A DNA stretch of 64,000 nt from Corynebacterium sp. UBA2622 (GTDB lineage: Bacteria > Actinomycetota > Actinomycetes > Mycobacteriales > Mycobacteriaceae): assembly GCF_002339505.1 (NCBI RefSeq), contig NZ_DDJO01000009.1, positions 212,416 to 276,415 of the forward strand. Reading direction: 5' to 3'. The position numbers and the translations under genes were made by a program. Position 1 is the stretch's first letter; each line of letters starts with the position of its first letter. Of the stretch, positions 13,456 to 22,908 are shown in pieces. A model generated the notes under the pieces. The model was not told the origin of the DNA, made no database searches, and worked only from the letters and a program-made list of their open reading frames with translations.

Positions 13456-14760
13456 GTGGGCGTGAAACCGACCACTGTGGAATCGATCTGGACCTCCCCC
13501 ATCCCCCTGCCCGCGGGCCCTGAAGCGCGCCGCCGGGTCGCGGCGGGCAATGCCGCGGCCTGGCCGCTGGCCCTCGTCGCGATCCTCCACAGGCTCGTCG
13601 TCCTGGCGTGGGCCGGTTCCGTGACGGACGACTTCACCACGGTATGGTCCGCGACGCGCCGCTTTGTCCAGCGCGTCCCCGTGTACAACGAGGTCTACCA
13701 CCACGTCGACCCCCACTACCTCTACAGTCCCGGGGCGACCCTCCTGCTCTCCCCGATCGGGCTCGCGCCCAGCGTGGACGCCGCGCGGCCGTGGTTCATC
13801 CTGGTCAACGCCGCGGCCATTGTCGCCGCGGTCGCCTGGCTGACGCGGATCGCCGGGTACCGCACCAGCCACCCGGTCTTCCCGGCGGCGCTGGCGCTGG
13901 CGTTTTTCAGCGAGGCGGTGACTAACACGCTTGTCTTCTCCAACATCAACGGGGTTCTGCTTCTCGCCCTGGTGGCCTTTCTCGACTTCCTCGTCGCCGG
14001 CAGGCAGTGGCCCGCGGGGGTGGTCCTCGGCCTATGCGTGCTGGTTAAGCCGATGTTCGTCCCGCTGCTCATTCTCCCTCTGATGAGGCTCCAGTGGCGC
14101 GCCCTCGCCGCGGCGCTCGCCGTGCCTCTGGCAGTCAACGCCGTCGCCTGGCCGCTCACCCCCGGGGTGAGTGCCTACCGCTCGGAGCTGGTGCCCTACC
14201 TCGGTCAGGCACGCGACTACGCCAACTCCTCGCTGCCGGGGCTCGCCGTCTACTTCGGCATGCCGGCATGGCTCGAATCGCTGCTGTTCGCAGTGTGCGC
14301 GGCCGCTGTCGCGGTGGCGGTGGTGGGCCTGGCGCGTTTCCGGTGGACGGACGGGTGGCTCTGGGCGTCGTTAAGCGCGGGCGTGCTCTCCGCCGGCGTG
14401 TGCCTGTTGTCCTCGCTCGGTCAGGCGTACTACTCGATGATGCTCTTCCCCGCGATTTTCACGGCGCTCTACCGGACCAGCCCGCTGTACCTGCCCACCA
14501 CATGGCTGGGAATTATTCTCTGCCTCGCTCCGTTGACCTGGACAAGCCCCCATCTCCCCGATGGGGGTGCCTGGCTGGGGACGTTCCTGCCCACGGCCGG
14601 CTGGGCGATCTTCATCGTCTCCGTCGCGGCGTGGGCGGCCACCGTCGCCGCCGCCGGCCGGGGGGAACGCACACAGAACCGACACACGGAAGAGGTCAAG
14701 CACGATGAGCAGCGAGAACTACCACGACTGGACCGAGGAGCAGTGGCGCGCGAAGCTTAG
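13456..14760 (+). CDS. aftC: Polyprenyl-phosphate arabinofuranosyltransferase, AftC-type (GT87)
   Basis: A 434-residue multispanning membrane protein of the DUF2029/GT87 family. About ten hydrophobic segments are visible, and the first outer loop carries the acidic VTDDFTTVW and the HHVDPHYLYSPG stretch, where GT-C enzymes hold their catalytic Asp residues. Together with its place between the RibD-like gene and msrB, the match to AftC, which adds branching arabinose to cell-wall arabinan from decaprenyl-phosphate arabinose, is good. GTG at 13456 is used; another GTG lies 6 bases on. The C-terminus is hydrophilic and its last 56 bases overlap the start of msrB, so the two genes are probably one operon. 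Confidence 0.8.
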   Translation: MGVKPTTVESIWTSPIPLPAGPEARRRVAAGNAAAWPLALVAILHRLVVLAWAGSVTDDFTTVWSATRRFVQRVPVYNEVYHHVDPHYLYSPGATLLLSPIGLAPSVDAARPWFILVNAAAIVAAVAWLTRIAGYRTSHPVFPAALALAFFSEAVTNTLVFSNINGVLLLALVAFLDFLVAGRQWPAGVVLGLCVLVKPMFVPLLILPLMRLQWRALAAALAVPLAVNAVAWPLTPGVSAYRSELVPYLGQARDYANSSLPGLAVYFGMPAWLESLLFAVCAAAVAVAVVGLARFRWTDGWLWASLSAGVLSAGVCLLSSLGQAYYSMMLFPAIFTALYRTSPLYLPTTWLGIILCLAPLTWTSPHLPDGGAWLGTFLPTAGWAIFIVSVAAWAATVAAAGRGERTQNRHTEEVKHDEQRELPRLDRGAVAREA

Positions 14761-15127
14761 CCCCGAGGAGTACCACGTGCTGCGCGATGCCGGGACCGAG
14801 CGTCCCGGCATCGGCGAGTACACAGACACCACAACCGAGGGCATCTACCGCTGCCGCGCATGCGGGGCGGAACTGTTCCGCTCCACCGAGAAGTTCTCCT
14901 CCCACTGCGGGTGGCCGTCCTTCTTCACCCCGCTGGCGGGCGACGCGGTGATCGAGCGGGAGGACCGCTCGCTGGGAATGGTGCGCACCGAGGTGCTCTG
15001 CGCAAACTGCCACTCCCACCTCGGCCACGTCTTCGCCGGCGAGGGTTACGGAACCCCCACCGACCTGCGTTACTGCATCAACTCCATCTCGATGACGCTG
15101 GAGGAGAAGCCGGTGCAGGGGCACTAA
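14705..15127 (+). CDS. msrB: Peptide-methionine (R)-S-oxide reductase
   Basis: A 140-residue MsrB. It has the two zinc-binding CxxC pairs, CRAC and CANC, the conserved SHCGWPSF and HSHLGHVF stretches, and the catalytic Cys in RYCINS near the C-terminus. It reduces methionine-R-sulfoxide in oxidised proteins, with thioredoxin as usual reductant. The ATG at 14705 with GAAGAGG upstream is chosen; the gene starts inside the end of aftC. It ends three bases before the convergent hemQ stop. Confidence 0.95.
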   Translation: MSSENYHDWTEEQWRAKLSPEEYHVLRDAGTERPGIGEYTDTTTEGIYRCRACGAELFRSTEKFSSHCGWPSFFTPLAGDAVIEREDRSLGMVRTEVLCANCHSHLGHVFAGEGYGTPTDLRYCINSISMTLEEKPVQGH

Positions 15128-15130
15128 CCC

Positions 15131-15874
15131 CTAAGGGAGGATGGCGATGATTTCACCGATGTCCGCGACCCGGCGGCCCGTCTGGAAGGGGACCTCCTCG
15201 CGCACGTGCAGGCGCGCCTCGGTGTAGCGCATCTTGTGCATCAGATCCTCGATGCGGGCGAGGTCTGCCGCCTCGAAGGCGAGCATCCACTCGTAGTCGC
15301 CCAGGGCAAAGGAAGCAACGGTGTTGGCGCGCACGTCGGGGTGACCCACCGCCGCGCGGCCGTGCTCGGCGAGGATGCGTCGGCGCTTCTCGGGCTCGAG
15401 GATGTACCAGTCGTAGGAGCGTACGAACGGGTAGACGGTGATCCAGTCCTGCGGCTCTTCGCCCATGATGAAGGCGGGCAGGTGGGCCTTGTTGAACTCC
15501 GCGGGGCGGTGCAGCCCGTTTCCGATCCACCCGAGCTCGACGAGCTGGCCAAGCGTGGTCTCGCGGCGAAAGTCCGCCAGCGCCTTCTGCAGCTGCTCGA
15601 ATTTCTCGGCGTGCCACCAGATCATGAAGTCCGACTCACGGCGCGTGCCCGTCACGTCGTAGATGCCGCGGACGGTGACCTCGCCGGCGGAGTCGAGGGA
15701 GGTGAAGAAGGCCTTCGCCTCGGTGATAATGTTGTCCCGCTCGGAGCCCAGCGCCCCCGGGATGGCGCGGAACGTCACCCACTGGGTGTAGCGCTGGATC
15801 TTGTTCAGGGCCTCGTAGTCGGGGCCGGCAGCCTCCGCGGCGGTCTCCCCCGCCGCGTGCGCGTGCTCTGTCAT
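15131..15874 (-). CDS. hemQ: Coproheme decarboxylase / hydrogen-peroxide-dependent heme synthase
   Basis: A 247-residue protein of the chlorite-dismutase-like family that converts coproheme III to heme b in the coproporphyrin-dependent pathway of Gram-positives. Diagnostic parts are MIWWHAEKFEQLQ, YPFVRSYDWYIL (with the reactive Tyr), the heme-ligand His in LAEHGRA and the closing LGDYEWMLAFEA and MRYTEARLHVREEVPF. The ATG at 15874 has AAAGGAT upstream. A long open extension to 16276 is non-coding by composition. No hemE or hemY gene is adjacent here. Confidence 0.93.
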   Translation of the reverse strand: MTEHAHAAGETAAEAAGPDYEALNKIQRYTQWVTFRAIPGALGSERDNIITEAKAFFTSLDSAGEVTVRGIYDVTGTRRESDFMIWWHAEKFEQLQKALADFRRETTLGQLVELGWIGNGLHRPAEFNKAHLPAFIMGEEPQDWITVYPFVRSYDWYILEPEKRRRILAEHGRAAVGHPDVRANTVASFALGDYEWMLAFEAADLARIEDLMHKMRYTEARLHVREEVPFQTGRRVADIGEIIAILP

Positions 15875-16090
15875 GGGTGCGATCCTTTCCCGCCCCTGTG
15901 GGGCGCACGAAACTCGTATCAAACTAAAGTCGTAGACGAGTGTACCTTCCCCAGGCCCCGGATGGTTCTCCCGTGCCCCGAGTGGTTCGGCCCGGCACCG
16001 GCCGACCGTCTCCGCGCAGCGGGTACCCCACACCCGCGCACCGGCGCGCCTTACCCGGGGGCCGGGGGAGCGTGGGATACCTTGAACGGC

Positions 16091-16729
16091 GTGACGAACT
16101 CCGACACCTCCCCCCACAGCCCCGGCAACGCGTCCGCCGCCGGGACCGCCGGCTCGGGCCCGGCCACGCCGGCGGAATTCACCTCCGCCGCGGAGTCCAT
16201 GCACGCCGCCAAGCTGCGCCCCGAAATCACGCTTGGTGAGATCCGTCCCCCGCAGCGCCCCGCGCCGTTCAGCCACGCCGTCGGCCTCGAGGTCGACCGC
16301 TCCCGCCCCGGCGCCACGGTGCCGACGGATTCCGAGGGGGATGCCTTCGGCCGCCTCATCCTCCTACACTCCCCCGACGCCGAGGAGGCGTGGGAAGGTT
16401 CCATGCGCCTCGTCGCCTACATCCAGGCGGACATGGACGACGCGGTCGCCTCCGACCCGCTCCTTCCCGATGTCGCATGGCAGTGGCTCAACGAATCCCT
16501 CGCCGAGACGGGTGCCGGCTTCACCAACCTGGGCGGCACCGTGACCTCCACCGCCTCGGTGCGCTTCGGAGAGATCGGCGGCCCGCCGCGCGCCTACCAG
16601 CTCGAGATGCGCGCCTCCTGGACCGCGGAGGGCATTGACCTCTCCGGCCACGTCGAAGCCTTCGCCAAGGTCCTCGCCCATGTTGCGGGCCTGCCGCCGG
16701 AGGACGTCGCCCAGCTGCGGCCGCGCTAG
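16091..16729 (+). CDS. DUF3000 family protein
   Basis: A 212-residue protein found in most actinobacteria between hemQ/hemE and the RNase D gene. It has a Ser/Ala/Pro-rich N-terminus (about 1-30) and then a compact acidic alpha/beta region with DVAWQWLNESL and NLGGTVTSTASVRFGEI. No catalytic motif is known to me. The GTG at 16091 sits close behind GGATACCTT, so the transcript may be leaderless. It ends six bases before the RNase D gene and is probably co-transcribed with it. Confidence 0.8.
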   Translation: MTNSDTSPHSPGNASAAGTAGSGPATPAEFTSAAESMHAAKLRPEITLGEIRPPQRPAPFSHAVGLEVDRSRPGATVPTDSEGDAFGRLILLHSPDAEEAWEGSMRLVAYIQADMDDAVASDPLLPDVAWQWLNESLAETGAGFTNLGGTVTSTASVRFGEIGGPPRAYQLEMRASWTAEGIDLSGHVEAFAKVLAHVAGLPPEDVAQLRPR

Positions 16730-16734
16730 CACCC

Positions 16735-17922
16735 GTGCCCGGCACCCCCCGGTTCGAGCTCGTCGACACGCCGGACGCTTTTCGACGCACCGCCGACGCC
16801 CTTTCCCGCGGGTGCGGCCCCTTCGCACTGGACACCGAGCGCGCCTCCACGTTCCGCTACGACGACCGCGCCTTCCTGGTCCAGGTGCACCGGCGCGGAG
16901 CGGGGACCTTCCTCATCGCCCCGGAGGGCCACCGTGACGCCGTGCGCGAGACCCTCGCCCCCGTCATCGGAGGCGGGGACTGGATCCTCCACGCCGCGGG
17001 AGAGGATCTCCCGAGCATGGCGGAGCTGGGGCTCCACCCGGGCCGCCTCTTCGACACGGAACTTGCGGCACGCCTCGGTGGTTTCCCCCGCTCCAACCTC
17101 GCGGCGATGGTGGAGCACTTCACCGGTGTCGTCCTGGAGAAGGGCCACGGCCGGGAGGACTGGTCGGTGACTCCCCTGCCTGCGGACTGGCAGGTCTACG
17201 CGGCCCAGGACGTGATTCACCTCAACGACCTCGCCGAGGCGCTGGCCGAGCACCTCGACGCCCACGGCAAACTCGGGATGGCGGAGCAGGAGTTCAGCCA
17301 TCTCGCCGCCATCAACCGCGGTGGGGCGCAGGTGCCGGGGCGGACGTGGCGGGATGTGAAGGGGGTTTCCTTTCTCGCCGACCCGGCGCAGCTGCAGGTC
17401 GCCCGCGCGCTGTGGACGGCCCGCGACGCGCGCGGCCGCGCCGCCGACATCTCGCCGCACACAATTCTGCCCAACCGCGTTCTCGTGGACCTCGCCCGTA
17501 CGCAGCCGGCCACGGCGCGGGACATCGCCCTCGTCAAGGGCTTTCCCCGCCGCCGGCGCGGGGCGCCGGAACTGTGGGCGGGTGTCATCCGGGAGGCCCT
17601 GCAGGCCGAGCGGTCGACGTGGCCCGAGCGGAAGAAGGGCGGCCCCGGCGCACCCGCGAAGCAGTGGTGGGAGCGTAACCACCCCGACTCCTGGTCCTCT
17701 CTCCTGGCGGCGCGCACCGCGGTGGCGGACCGGGCCGCCGAGCTGGCGATGCCCGCCGAGACGCTCCTGCAGTCCGCCGTGCTGCGCGAGCTGGTGTGGC
17801 ACGTGTTTTCCTCGGGTGGTCTGCACGACACCGACTCCGTCGCCCGGGGGCTCGCCGCCCGGGGCGCGAGACCGTGGCAGGTGGAGGAGACTGCTGCCCC
17901 CATATCGGGAGCCCTGTCCTAG
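16735..17922 (+). CDS. rnd: Ribonuclease D-like 3'-5' exonuclease
   Basis: A 395-residue DEDD exonuclease with an HRDC domain. The four acidic residues sit in ALDTERAS (Asp, Glu), LHAAGEDL (Asp) and YAAQDVIHL (Tyr, Asp), the DEDDy arrangement. The HRDC domain (about 215-290) includes LWTARDARGRAADISPH and VKGFP. The role is 3' trimming of tRNA and other stable RNAs. The GTG start follows the DUF3000 stop by five bases. The about 100 residues after the HRDC domain are less conserved and include a basic RSTWPERKKGGPG segment. Confidence 0.9.
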   Translation: MPGTPRFELVDTPDAFRRTADALSRGCGPFALDTERASTFRYDDRAFLVQVHRRGAGTFLIAPEGHRDAVRETLAPVIGGGDWILHAAGEDLPSMAELGLHPGRLFDTELAARLGGFPRSNLAAMVEHFTGVVLEKGHGREDWSVTPLPADWQVYAAQDVIHLNDLAEALAEHLDAHGKLGMAEQEFSHLAAINRGGAQVPGRTWRDVKGVSFLADPAQLQVARALWTARDARGRAADISPHTILPNRVLVDLARTQPATARDIALVKGFPRRRRGAPELWAGVIREALQAERSTWPERKKGGPGAPAKQWWERNHPDSWSSLLAARTAVADRAAELAMPAETLLQSAVLRELVWHVFSSGGLHDTDSVARGLAARGARPWQVEETAAPISGALS

Positions 17923-17939
17923 GGGCCGGAAATCCCGGC

Positions 17940-19859
17940 TCAGTCGCGGGCCAGTGCCTCCGCCCAGGCGCGGACGCTCCCGGCGGCGCTGGCGGCGTCG
18001 AGACCGTATTCCTCCAACAGCTCCGCGCGGCTGCCGTGGGGCGGGAAGATGTCCGGGAAGGCCAGGCTGCGCACCGGCGTGTCCACCTCGGCCGCCGAGA
18101 GCGCCTCGGCCAGTGCGGAGCCGATTCCACCGCGCACCACGCCGTCCTCGTAGACGACCACCATGTCCGCGCCCGCGGCCATGTCAATCAGCTCCGGGTT
18201 GACGGGGATGACCCACCGCGGGTCCACCACGGTGGTGCGAATGCCCCCGTCCTTCACCTGCGCGGCCAGGCTCACGGCCTGCTCGGCGAAGCTGCCCACG
18301 GCCACGACGAGCACGTCGAGCTCGTTGTCCGACGCCACACCCTCCGGCCGGGCGAGCACGTCCACACCGCCGGGGAGCCGCTCGATGGCGTCGATGTCGG
18401 CGCCGACGTTGCCCTTGGGGAAGCGCACGACCGTGGGACCGGTCTCGTCGGAGATGGCCTCGCGGAATTCCTCGCGCAGGCGCGCGGGGTCGCGCGGCGC
18501 GGCCACGCGGATGCCGGGGACGATGGAGGTGATGGCCAGGTCCCACACGCCGTTGTGGCTTGCACCGTCGGAACCGGTGACCCCGGACCGGTCGAGGACT
18601 ATTGTCACGGGCTGGTTGAGGAGGCCGACATCCATGAGCAGCTGGTCGAAGCCGCGGTTGAGGAAGGTGGAGTAGATCGCCACCACGGGGTGCAGCCCGC
18701 CGAGGGCCATCCCCGCCGCGGAGGTGATGGCGTGCTGCTCGGCGATCCCGACGTCGAAGAAGCGCTCCGGGAACTTGTCGCCGAAGGGCGTTAGCCCCGT
18801 GGGGCCCGCCATGGCCGCGGTGACGGCGACGATATCGTCGCGCTCGTGCGCTGCGCGGAGGAGCTCCTCGGAGAACACGGAGGTCCACCCCGGGACCGCG
18901 GCGGTGAGTGCCTCCCCGGTGACGGGGTCGATGGCACCGGTGGAGTGCATCTGGTCGGCGATGTTGTTCACCGCCGGGGCGAAGCCGTGCCCCTTCTCCG
19001 TGACCACGTGGATGATCACGGGGCCCTGGTACTTGTGGGCGTAACTCAGCGCGTTGGTCAGGGCCTTCAGGTCGTGCCCCTCGACGGGGCCGACGTACTT
19101 CATGCCGAGCTCCGGGAACATTTCCGTGGGCAGCACCTGGTACTTCACACCCTCCTTGAGCGCGTGCAGCGCGTCGAAGGCGCGCTCACCCACCCAACCC
19201 ATGGATTTCAGGGTCTTCTTCCCGGACTCCATGACCTCGTCGTAACCGGGCTGGATGCGGATCGCCGCGAGCTGGCTGCGCAGGTGGGTGAGGTTGTTGG
19301 CGAAGCCCCCGATGGTCGGCGAGTATGACCGCCCGTTGTCGTTGACCACGATGACCACGTTGCGGTCCCCGCCGGCGATGTTGTTCAGCGCCTCCCAGCA
19401 CATGCCGCCGGTGAGTGCTCCGTCGCCCACGACGGCGACTACGTTCTTGTGGCCGAGCCCCGCCAGGCGCTTTGCCTTCGACAGGCCGTCGGCGTAGGAC
19501 AGGGCCGCGGAAGCGTGGGAGGATTCCGTCCAGTCATGCTCGGACTCGGCGCGGCTGGTGTACCCGGACAACCCGTCCTTCTTGCGCAGTGTGTCGAAGA
19601 GCCCGGCGCGGCCGGTGAGAATCTTGTGCACGTAGGACTGGTGCGAGGTGTCGAAGATGATCGGCTCCCCGGGCGAGTCGAACACGTAGTGCAGCGCGAT
19701 GGTCAGCTCGACCACACCCAGGTTCGGGCCGAGGTGTCCGCCGGTGGCGGACACCTTCTCGATGAGAAGCACCCGGATCTCGTCCGCCAGTTCCCTGAGC
19801 TCGGCCAGGGAGAGCGCCTTCAGATCCGCCGGCGACTCGATCGTGTCTAGCAATCCCAC
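17940..19859 (-). CDS. dxs: 1-deoxy-D-xylulose-5-phosphate synthase
   Basis: A 639-residue thiamine-diphosphate enzyme that joins pyruvate and glyceraldehyde 3-phosphate in the first step of the MEP isoprenoid pathway. Visible marks are HLGPNLGVVELT, the ThDP/Mg motif GDGALTGGMCWEALNNI, the transketolase-type VGIAEQHA (catalytic Glu) and DRSGVTGSDGASHNG. Length is normal. The GTG at 19859 follows GGAG at a slightly long distance. It converges on the RNase D gene with only 17 bases between the stops. Confidence 0.97.
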   Translation of the reverse strand: MGLLDTIESPADLKALSLAELRELADEIRVLLIEKVSATGGHLGPNLGVVELTIALHYVFDSPGEPIIFDTSHQSYVHKILTGRAGLFDTLRKKDGLSGYTSRAESEHDWTESSHASAALSYADGLSKAKRLAGLGHKNVVAVVGDGALTGGMCWEALNNIAGGDRNVVIVVNDNGRSYSPTIGGFANNLTHLRSQLAAIRIQPGYDEVMESGKKTLKSMGWVGERAFDALHALKEGVKYQVLPTEMFPELGMKYVGPVEGHDLKALTNALSYAHKYQGPVIIHVVTEKGHGFAPAVNNIADQMHSTGAIDPVTGEALTAAVPGWTSVFSEELLRAAHERDDIVAVTAAMAGPTGLTPFGDKFPERFFDVGIAEQHAITSAAGMALGGLHPVVAIYSTFLNRGFDQLLMDVGLLNQPVTIVLDRSGVTGSDGASHNGVWDLAITSIVPGIRVAAPRDPARLREEFREAISDETGPTVVRFPKGNVGADIDAIERLPGGVDVLARPEGVASDNELDVLVVAVGSFAEQAVSLAAQVKDGGIRTTVVDPRWVIPVNPELIDMAAGADMVVVYEDGVVRGGIGSALAEALSAAEVDTPVRSLAFPDIFPPHGSRAELLEEYGLDAASAAGSVRAWAEALARD

Positions 19860-19991
19860 AGTAGTTCCGCACTCCTTTTGGCGATTGTTGGCTCGGGCGT
19901 TTGCGTCGGTCGGCCCGGGACGCAGCCCTGCACCTAATCCGGCCAGTTTACACTGCCGGGCCGCCGGGAAAGACTCGGCGACAGTGCCGGT

Positions 19992-21263
19992 TCAGTAGCT
20001 GTCACGGCCCGTCGCGGCCGCTCCGGCGGGCGCGAGAAGGGCCACGGTTTCAAAGTGGTGGGTGCCGGGGAAGGCGTCGATAAGCTCCATGCGCGTGACG
20101 CGGTATCCCCTTTCCCCCCACGTACCGAGGTCGCGCGCGAAGGTGGCCGGGTCGCACCCCACGTGGATAACGCGCTCCGGTGCGGCGGCCGCGACGGCGT
20201 TCACGACCTCCTCACCGGCCCCGGAACGCGGCGGGTCGAGCACGACGAGGCCCGGGGCGGCGAGATCGCCCACACCGGATTCCACCTTGCGGTTGTGACG
20301 CCCGACGTCGAGGCCGGCCAGGGCTTCCTGTGGGGTGTTCGCCGCAGGAGAGTAATCCACGGTATCGACGTGGCCGCCTCCGATGGCGGCATCGATGGAG
20401 GGCACGAACACCCCCACGCCGCCGTAGAGGTCCCAGCCCACCCTGCGCGCGTAGGTGGCGCTGCCCCACTTCTCGACGATCCGCGCGTACGCCGCGGGGG
20501 CCTCGACGTGGGCCTGCCAGAACGCGGTGGCCGGGAAGGTGAAGGTGCGGCCGCCCACGTCCTGGGTGACGGTGCCGGTGCCCTCCACGACCGTGTCGAT
20601 GCTCTCCACGCGCCGACCGCGCTGCGCCCGCGTCGTCTCCACGACGTGGCGCTCCCCCCGACTGTCCAGCACCGCGACCACCTCAGCACCGGGGGTGAAG
20701 GAACGCGCCCCCTCCCCGACGATGCCGTCCAGGAGTCCCTCCGCCGCCTGGGCACAGGCCACCCCGGTGACCAGCTCGTTGGAACGCGACATGCGGGTCC
20801 CGGCTCGGCCGTGGGTGTCGACACCGAGGCGAACGCGGGTGCGCCACCCGGCCGTGGGCTGGAGCTGGCACCCGGCCAGCTCGAGGTTCGGGTCGAAACC
20901 GTCGAGCACGCCGGAGCGGCCCGCAAGGGCACCGAGCTGGCCCAGGATGACTTCGTGCTTCAGGCCGAGCTGGGCGGAGGGCTCCACGTGGCTGAAGTCG
21001 CAGCACCCCGCACCCCGCGCTGCCGCGGGGCACGCGGGCTCCACGCGCAGGGGCGAGGGCTCCGCCACCTCCACCAACCTGGCCCGGGCCCAGCGCTTCT
21101 TCGCCCTGGTGATCTCGGCGCGGACCCTCTCACCGGGCAGCGAGCCGCCGACGAAGACGACCCGGCCGTCCGGGGCGAAACCGATGCCCTCACCGCCGTG
21201 GGCCATCCTCGTGATGTCGAGCTCGATTACCTGTCCGCGGTTCATCGCGGCGTTCTCAGTCAT
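19992..21263 (-). CDS. TrmA/RumA-type RNA (uracil-5-)-methyltransferase family protein
   Basis: A 423-residue class I SAM-dependent RNA methyltransferase. An N-terminal TRAM domain (MNRGQVIELDITRMAHGG onward) is followed by a Cys-rich site CPAAARGAGCC, probably an iron-sulfur site, then the Rossmann domain with DLYGGVGVFV, DPPRSGAGEEV and the catalytic CDPATFARDL near the C-terminus. It likely makes 5-methyluridine in tRNA or rRNA; which position is not clear from sequence. The ATG at 21263 begins two bases after the DUF3710 stop, so the two genes are coupled. Same neighbours as Rv2689c of Mycobacterium, as I recall. Confidence 0.87.
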   Translation of the reverse strand: MTENAAMNRGQVIELDITRMAHGGEGIGFAPDGRVVFVGGSLPGERVRAEITRAKKRWARARLVEVAEPSPLRVEPACPAAARGAGCCDFSHVEPSAQLGLKHEVILGQLGALAGRSGVLDGFDPNLELAGCQLQPTAGWRTRVRLGVDTHGRAGTRMSRSNELVTGVACAQAAEGLLDGIVGEGARSFTPGAEVVAVLDSRGERHVVETTRAQRGRRVESIDTVVEGTGTVTQDVGGRTFTFPATAFWQAHVEAPAAYARIVEKWGSATYARRVGWDLYGGVGVFVPSIDAAIGGGHVDTVDYSPAANTPQEALAGLDVGRHNRKVESGVGDLAAPGLVVLDPPRSGAGEEVVNAVAAAAPERVIHVGCDPATFARDLGTWGERGYRVTRMELIDAFPGTHHFETVALLAPAGAAATGRDSY

Positions 21264-21265
21264 GA

Positions 21266-22168
21266 CTACTTTTCTTCGGGGGTTTGATCCATGAGGTTTT
21301 CCAGCGCCGCGCCGAGAGCGTCGGGGCTGCCCGCGGCGGGCGGCTGCTGCTGAGCCTGCTGGGCCTGCTGGGTCTGCTGGGCCTGCTGTGCTTCCTGAGC
21401 CCGCTGCTGGACCGCCTGCTGCACCTGGGCCGCCAGCTGGTCCGGCAGCACGACGGGGAGCGAGTTTCCGGCGAGGATCGGATCGGAGCCGCGGTAGATG
21501 AAGCTGCGCGCGACCATCTCGCGTCCGAGAGCGGCGAGCTCGTCCTCCATGCCCGTCGGGGCAGCGAGAGTGAGGCGGTAGAGCCACCGCGGGCCCTCCA
21601 CCCCGATGATGCGGATCACTCCGTTTTCACCGGTGCCCACGACCTCCCGACCCCACGGACCCGTCTCGAAGGTCACGGGCATCCCCTCGGAGCGCATCCC
21701 CTCCGCAATCTCCTCGGTTGATTTTTCCCAGATGCCGCCGGTACGGGGGGAAGCGAAAGCGACCGGGGTGGCGCGGCCGTGGCGGGTGACGATGTGAACC
21801 ATCTTCGGCCCCGCCTCGGACATCTCCACCTGCACCTGGGATTCCTTCGGCAGCGGAATGCGCATCGAGCTCAGGTTGAGGATGACCTGGGAGAAGTCGC
21901 TGAAATCGAACTCCTCGATGTCCACGGAGTCACCGTCGAACGGGCCGGTGCTGCCATTGACCGCGTCGTGCTCCACCGCAACGGGTCCCTCGGCAGGGGT
22001 TGTTTCCGTCCCGCCCGTGGTTTCCGCCACCGCGGCGGGCCCGGTGACGGCGTCCCCCGCCGTCACTTCGGCGTCGGCATCCGCACGGCGGGCCGGTTGA
22101 TCGGCCGGCTCCGCGGGGGCTGCCGCGCCGGAGTTGTCCTTGTTCTTTCCGAACGGCCACATGGCCAT
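21266..22168 (-). CDS. DUF3710 family protein
   Basis: A 300-residue actinobacterial protein. After a basic start (MWPFGKNKDN) comes an Ala/Thr/Glu-rich linker (15-80), then the DUF3710 core (about 85-240) with DFSQVILNLSSMRIPLP and GPRWLYRLTLAAPTG, and a Gln-rich tail (QQAQQTQQAQQ type) of low complexity. AGGAAAGG precedes the ATG. It lies between dut and the RNA methyltransferase gene, an order conserved in the group. Function unknown. Confidence 0.82.
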   Translation of the reverse strand: MAMWPFGKNKDNSGAAAPAEPADQPARRADADAEVTAGDAVTGPAAVAETTGGTETTPAEGPVAVEHDAVNGSTGPFDGDSVDIEEFDFSDFSQVILNLSSMRIPLPKESQVQVEMSEAGPKMVHIVTRHGRATPVAFASPRTGGIWEKSTEEIAEGMRSEGMPVTFETGPWGREVVGTGENGVIRIIGVEGPRWLYRLTLAAPTGMEDELAALGREMVARSFIYRGSDPILAGNSLPVVLPDQLAAQVQQAVQQRAQEAQQAQQTQQAQQAQQQPPAAGSPDALGAALENLMDQTPEEK

Positions 22169-22309
22169 GGCGAATCACCTTTCCTCGACCCCGCGCGCCC
22201 CCACGTTCACAGTGGGACGGTCGCGCGGCGGGGACATCACTGTCTGTTTTTGTCCCCACCGACTGTAACCGCCTCCAACGCAGCACGCGGAGCCGCAGCG
22301 TTATCTCGC

Positions 22310-22804
22310 TCAGTGCGTGCCGGTCGAGCCGTACCCCCCGGCCCCGCGCTCCGTTTCATCCAGCTCGTCGACCTCGACGAAGTCGACCAGCTCGACCTTC
22401 TGCACCACCAGCTGCGCGATGCGCATGCCCCGGGTGATGGCGATCGGGGTCTCACGATCGGTGTTGAGAAGGCAGACCTTGAGCTCACCGCGGTACTGGG
22501 CATCGATGGTCCCGGGCGTGTTCACGATGCTCAAGCCATGCTTTGCCGCCAGACCGGAGCGCGGGTGGATCAGGCCCACGGTCCCCATCGGCAGGGCGAC
22601 GGCAATCCCGGTAGCCACCAGCGCACGCTGCCCCGGCGCGAGCTCGATGTCCTCGGTGGAGTACAGATCAACCCCCGCATCCCCGGCGTGCGCGCGCCTG
22701 GGCAGCGGAAGACCCGGGTCGAGGCGCTTCAACGGCACGGGGGTCATCCCGGCGGAGGGGCCCGGGGAAGCGGACGGGGATTCGGGGTGTTCGTGGCTAG
22801 TCAC
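22310..22804 (-). CDS. dut: dUTP diphosphatase
   Basis: A 164-residue homotrimeric dUTPase that removes dUTP and supplies dUMP. All five motifs are present: GDAGVDLYS, PRSGLAAKHG, GTIDAQYRGEL, RIAQLVV and the C-terminal RGAGGYGSTG. A 20-residue Ser/Pro-rich start is not part of the fold, so the true start could be the internal ATG (MTPVPLKRL) instead of the GTG at 22804. Confidence 0.95.
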   Translation of the reverse strand: MTSHEHPESPSASPGPSAGMTPVPLKRLDPGLPLPRRAHAGDAGVDLYSTEDIELAPGQRALVATGIAVALPMGTVGLIHPRSGLAAKHGLSIVNTPGTIDAQYRGELKVCLLNTDRETPIAITRGMRIAQLVVQKVELVDFVEVDELDETERGAGGYGSTGTH

Positions 22805-22908
22805 GCGGACAAGGTTACGGCACCTGCCCGGTCCGGCCCACCGGGTGCCCCGGCGCCGATCCCGCCGTGATGCTCCCCTTCCCGCACCCCTGAACTAAAG
22901 TTGGATCG

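Noticed and set aside
15206..16090. Long N-terminal extension of the DUF3000 frame
   Set aside because: It runs antisense through hemQ; homology-like sequence begins only at the GTG at 16091.
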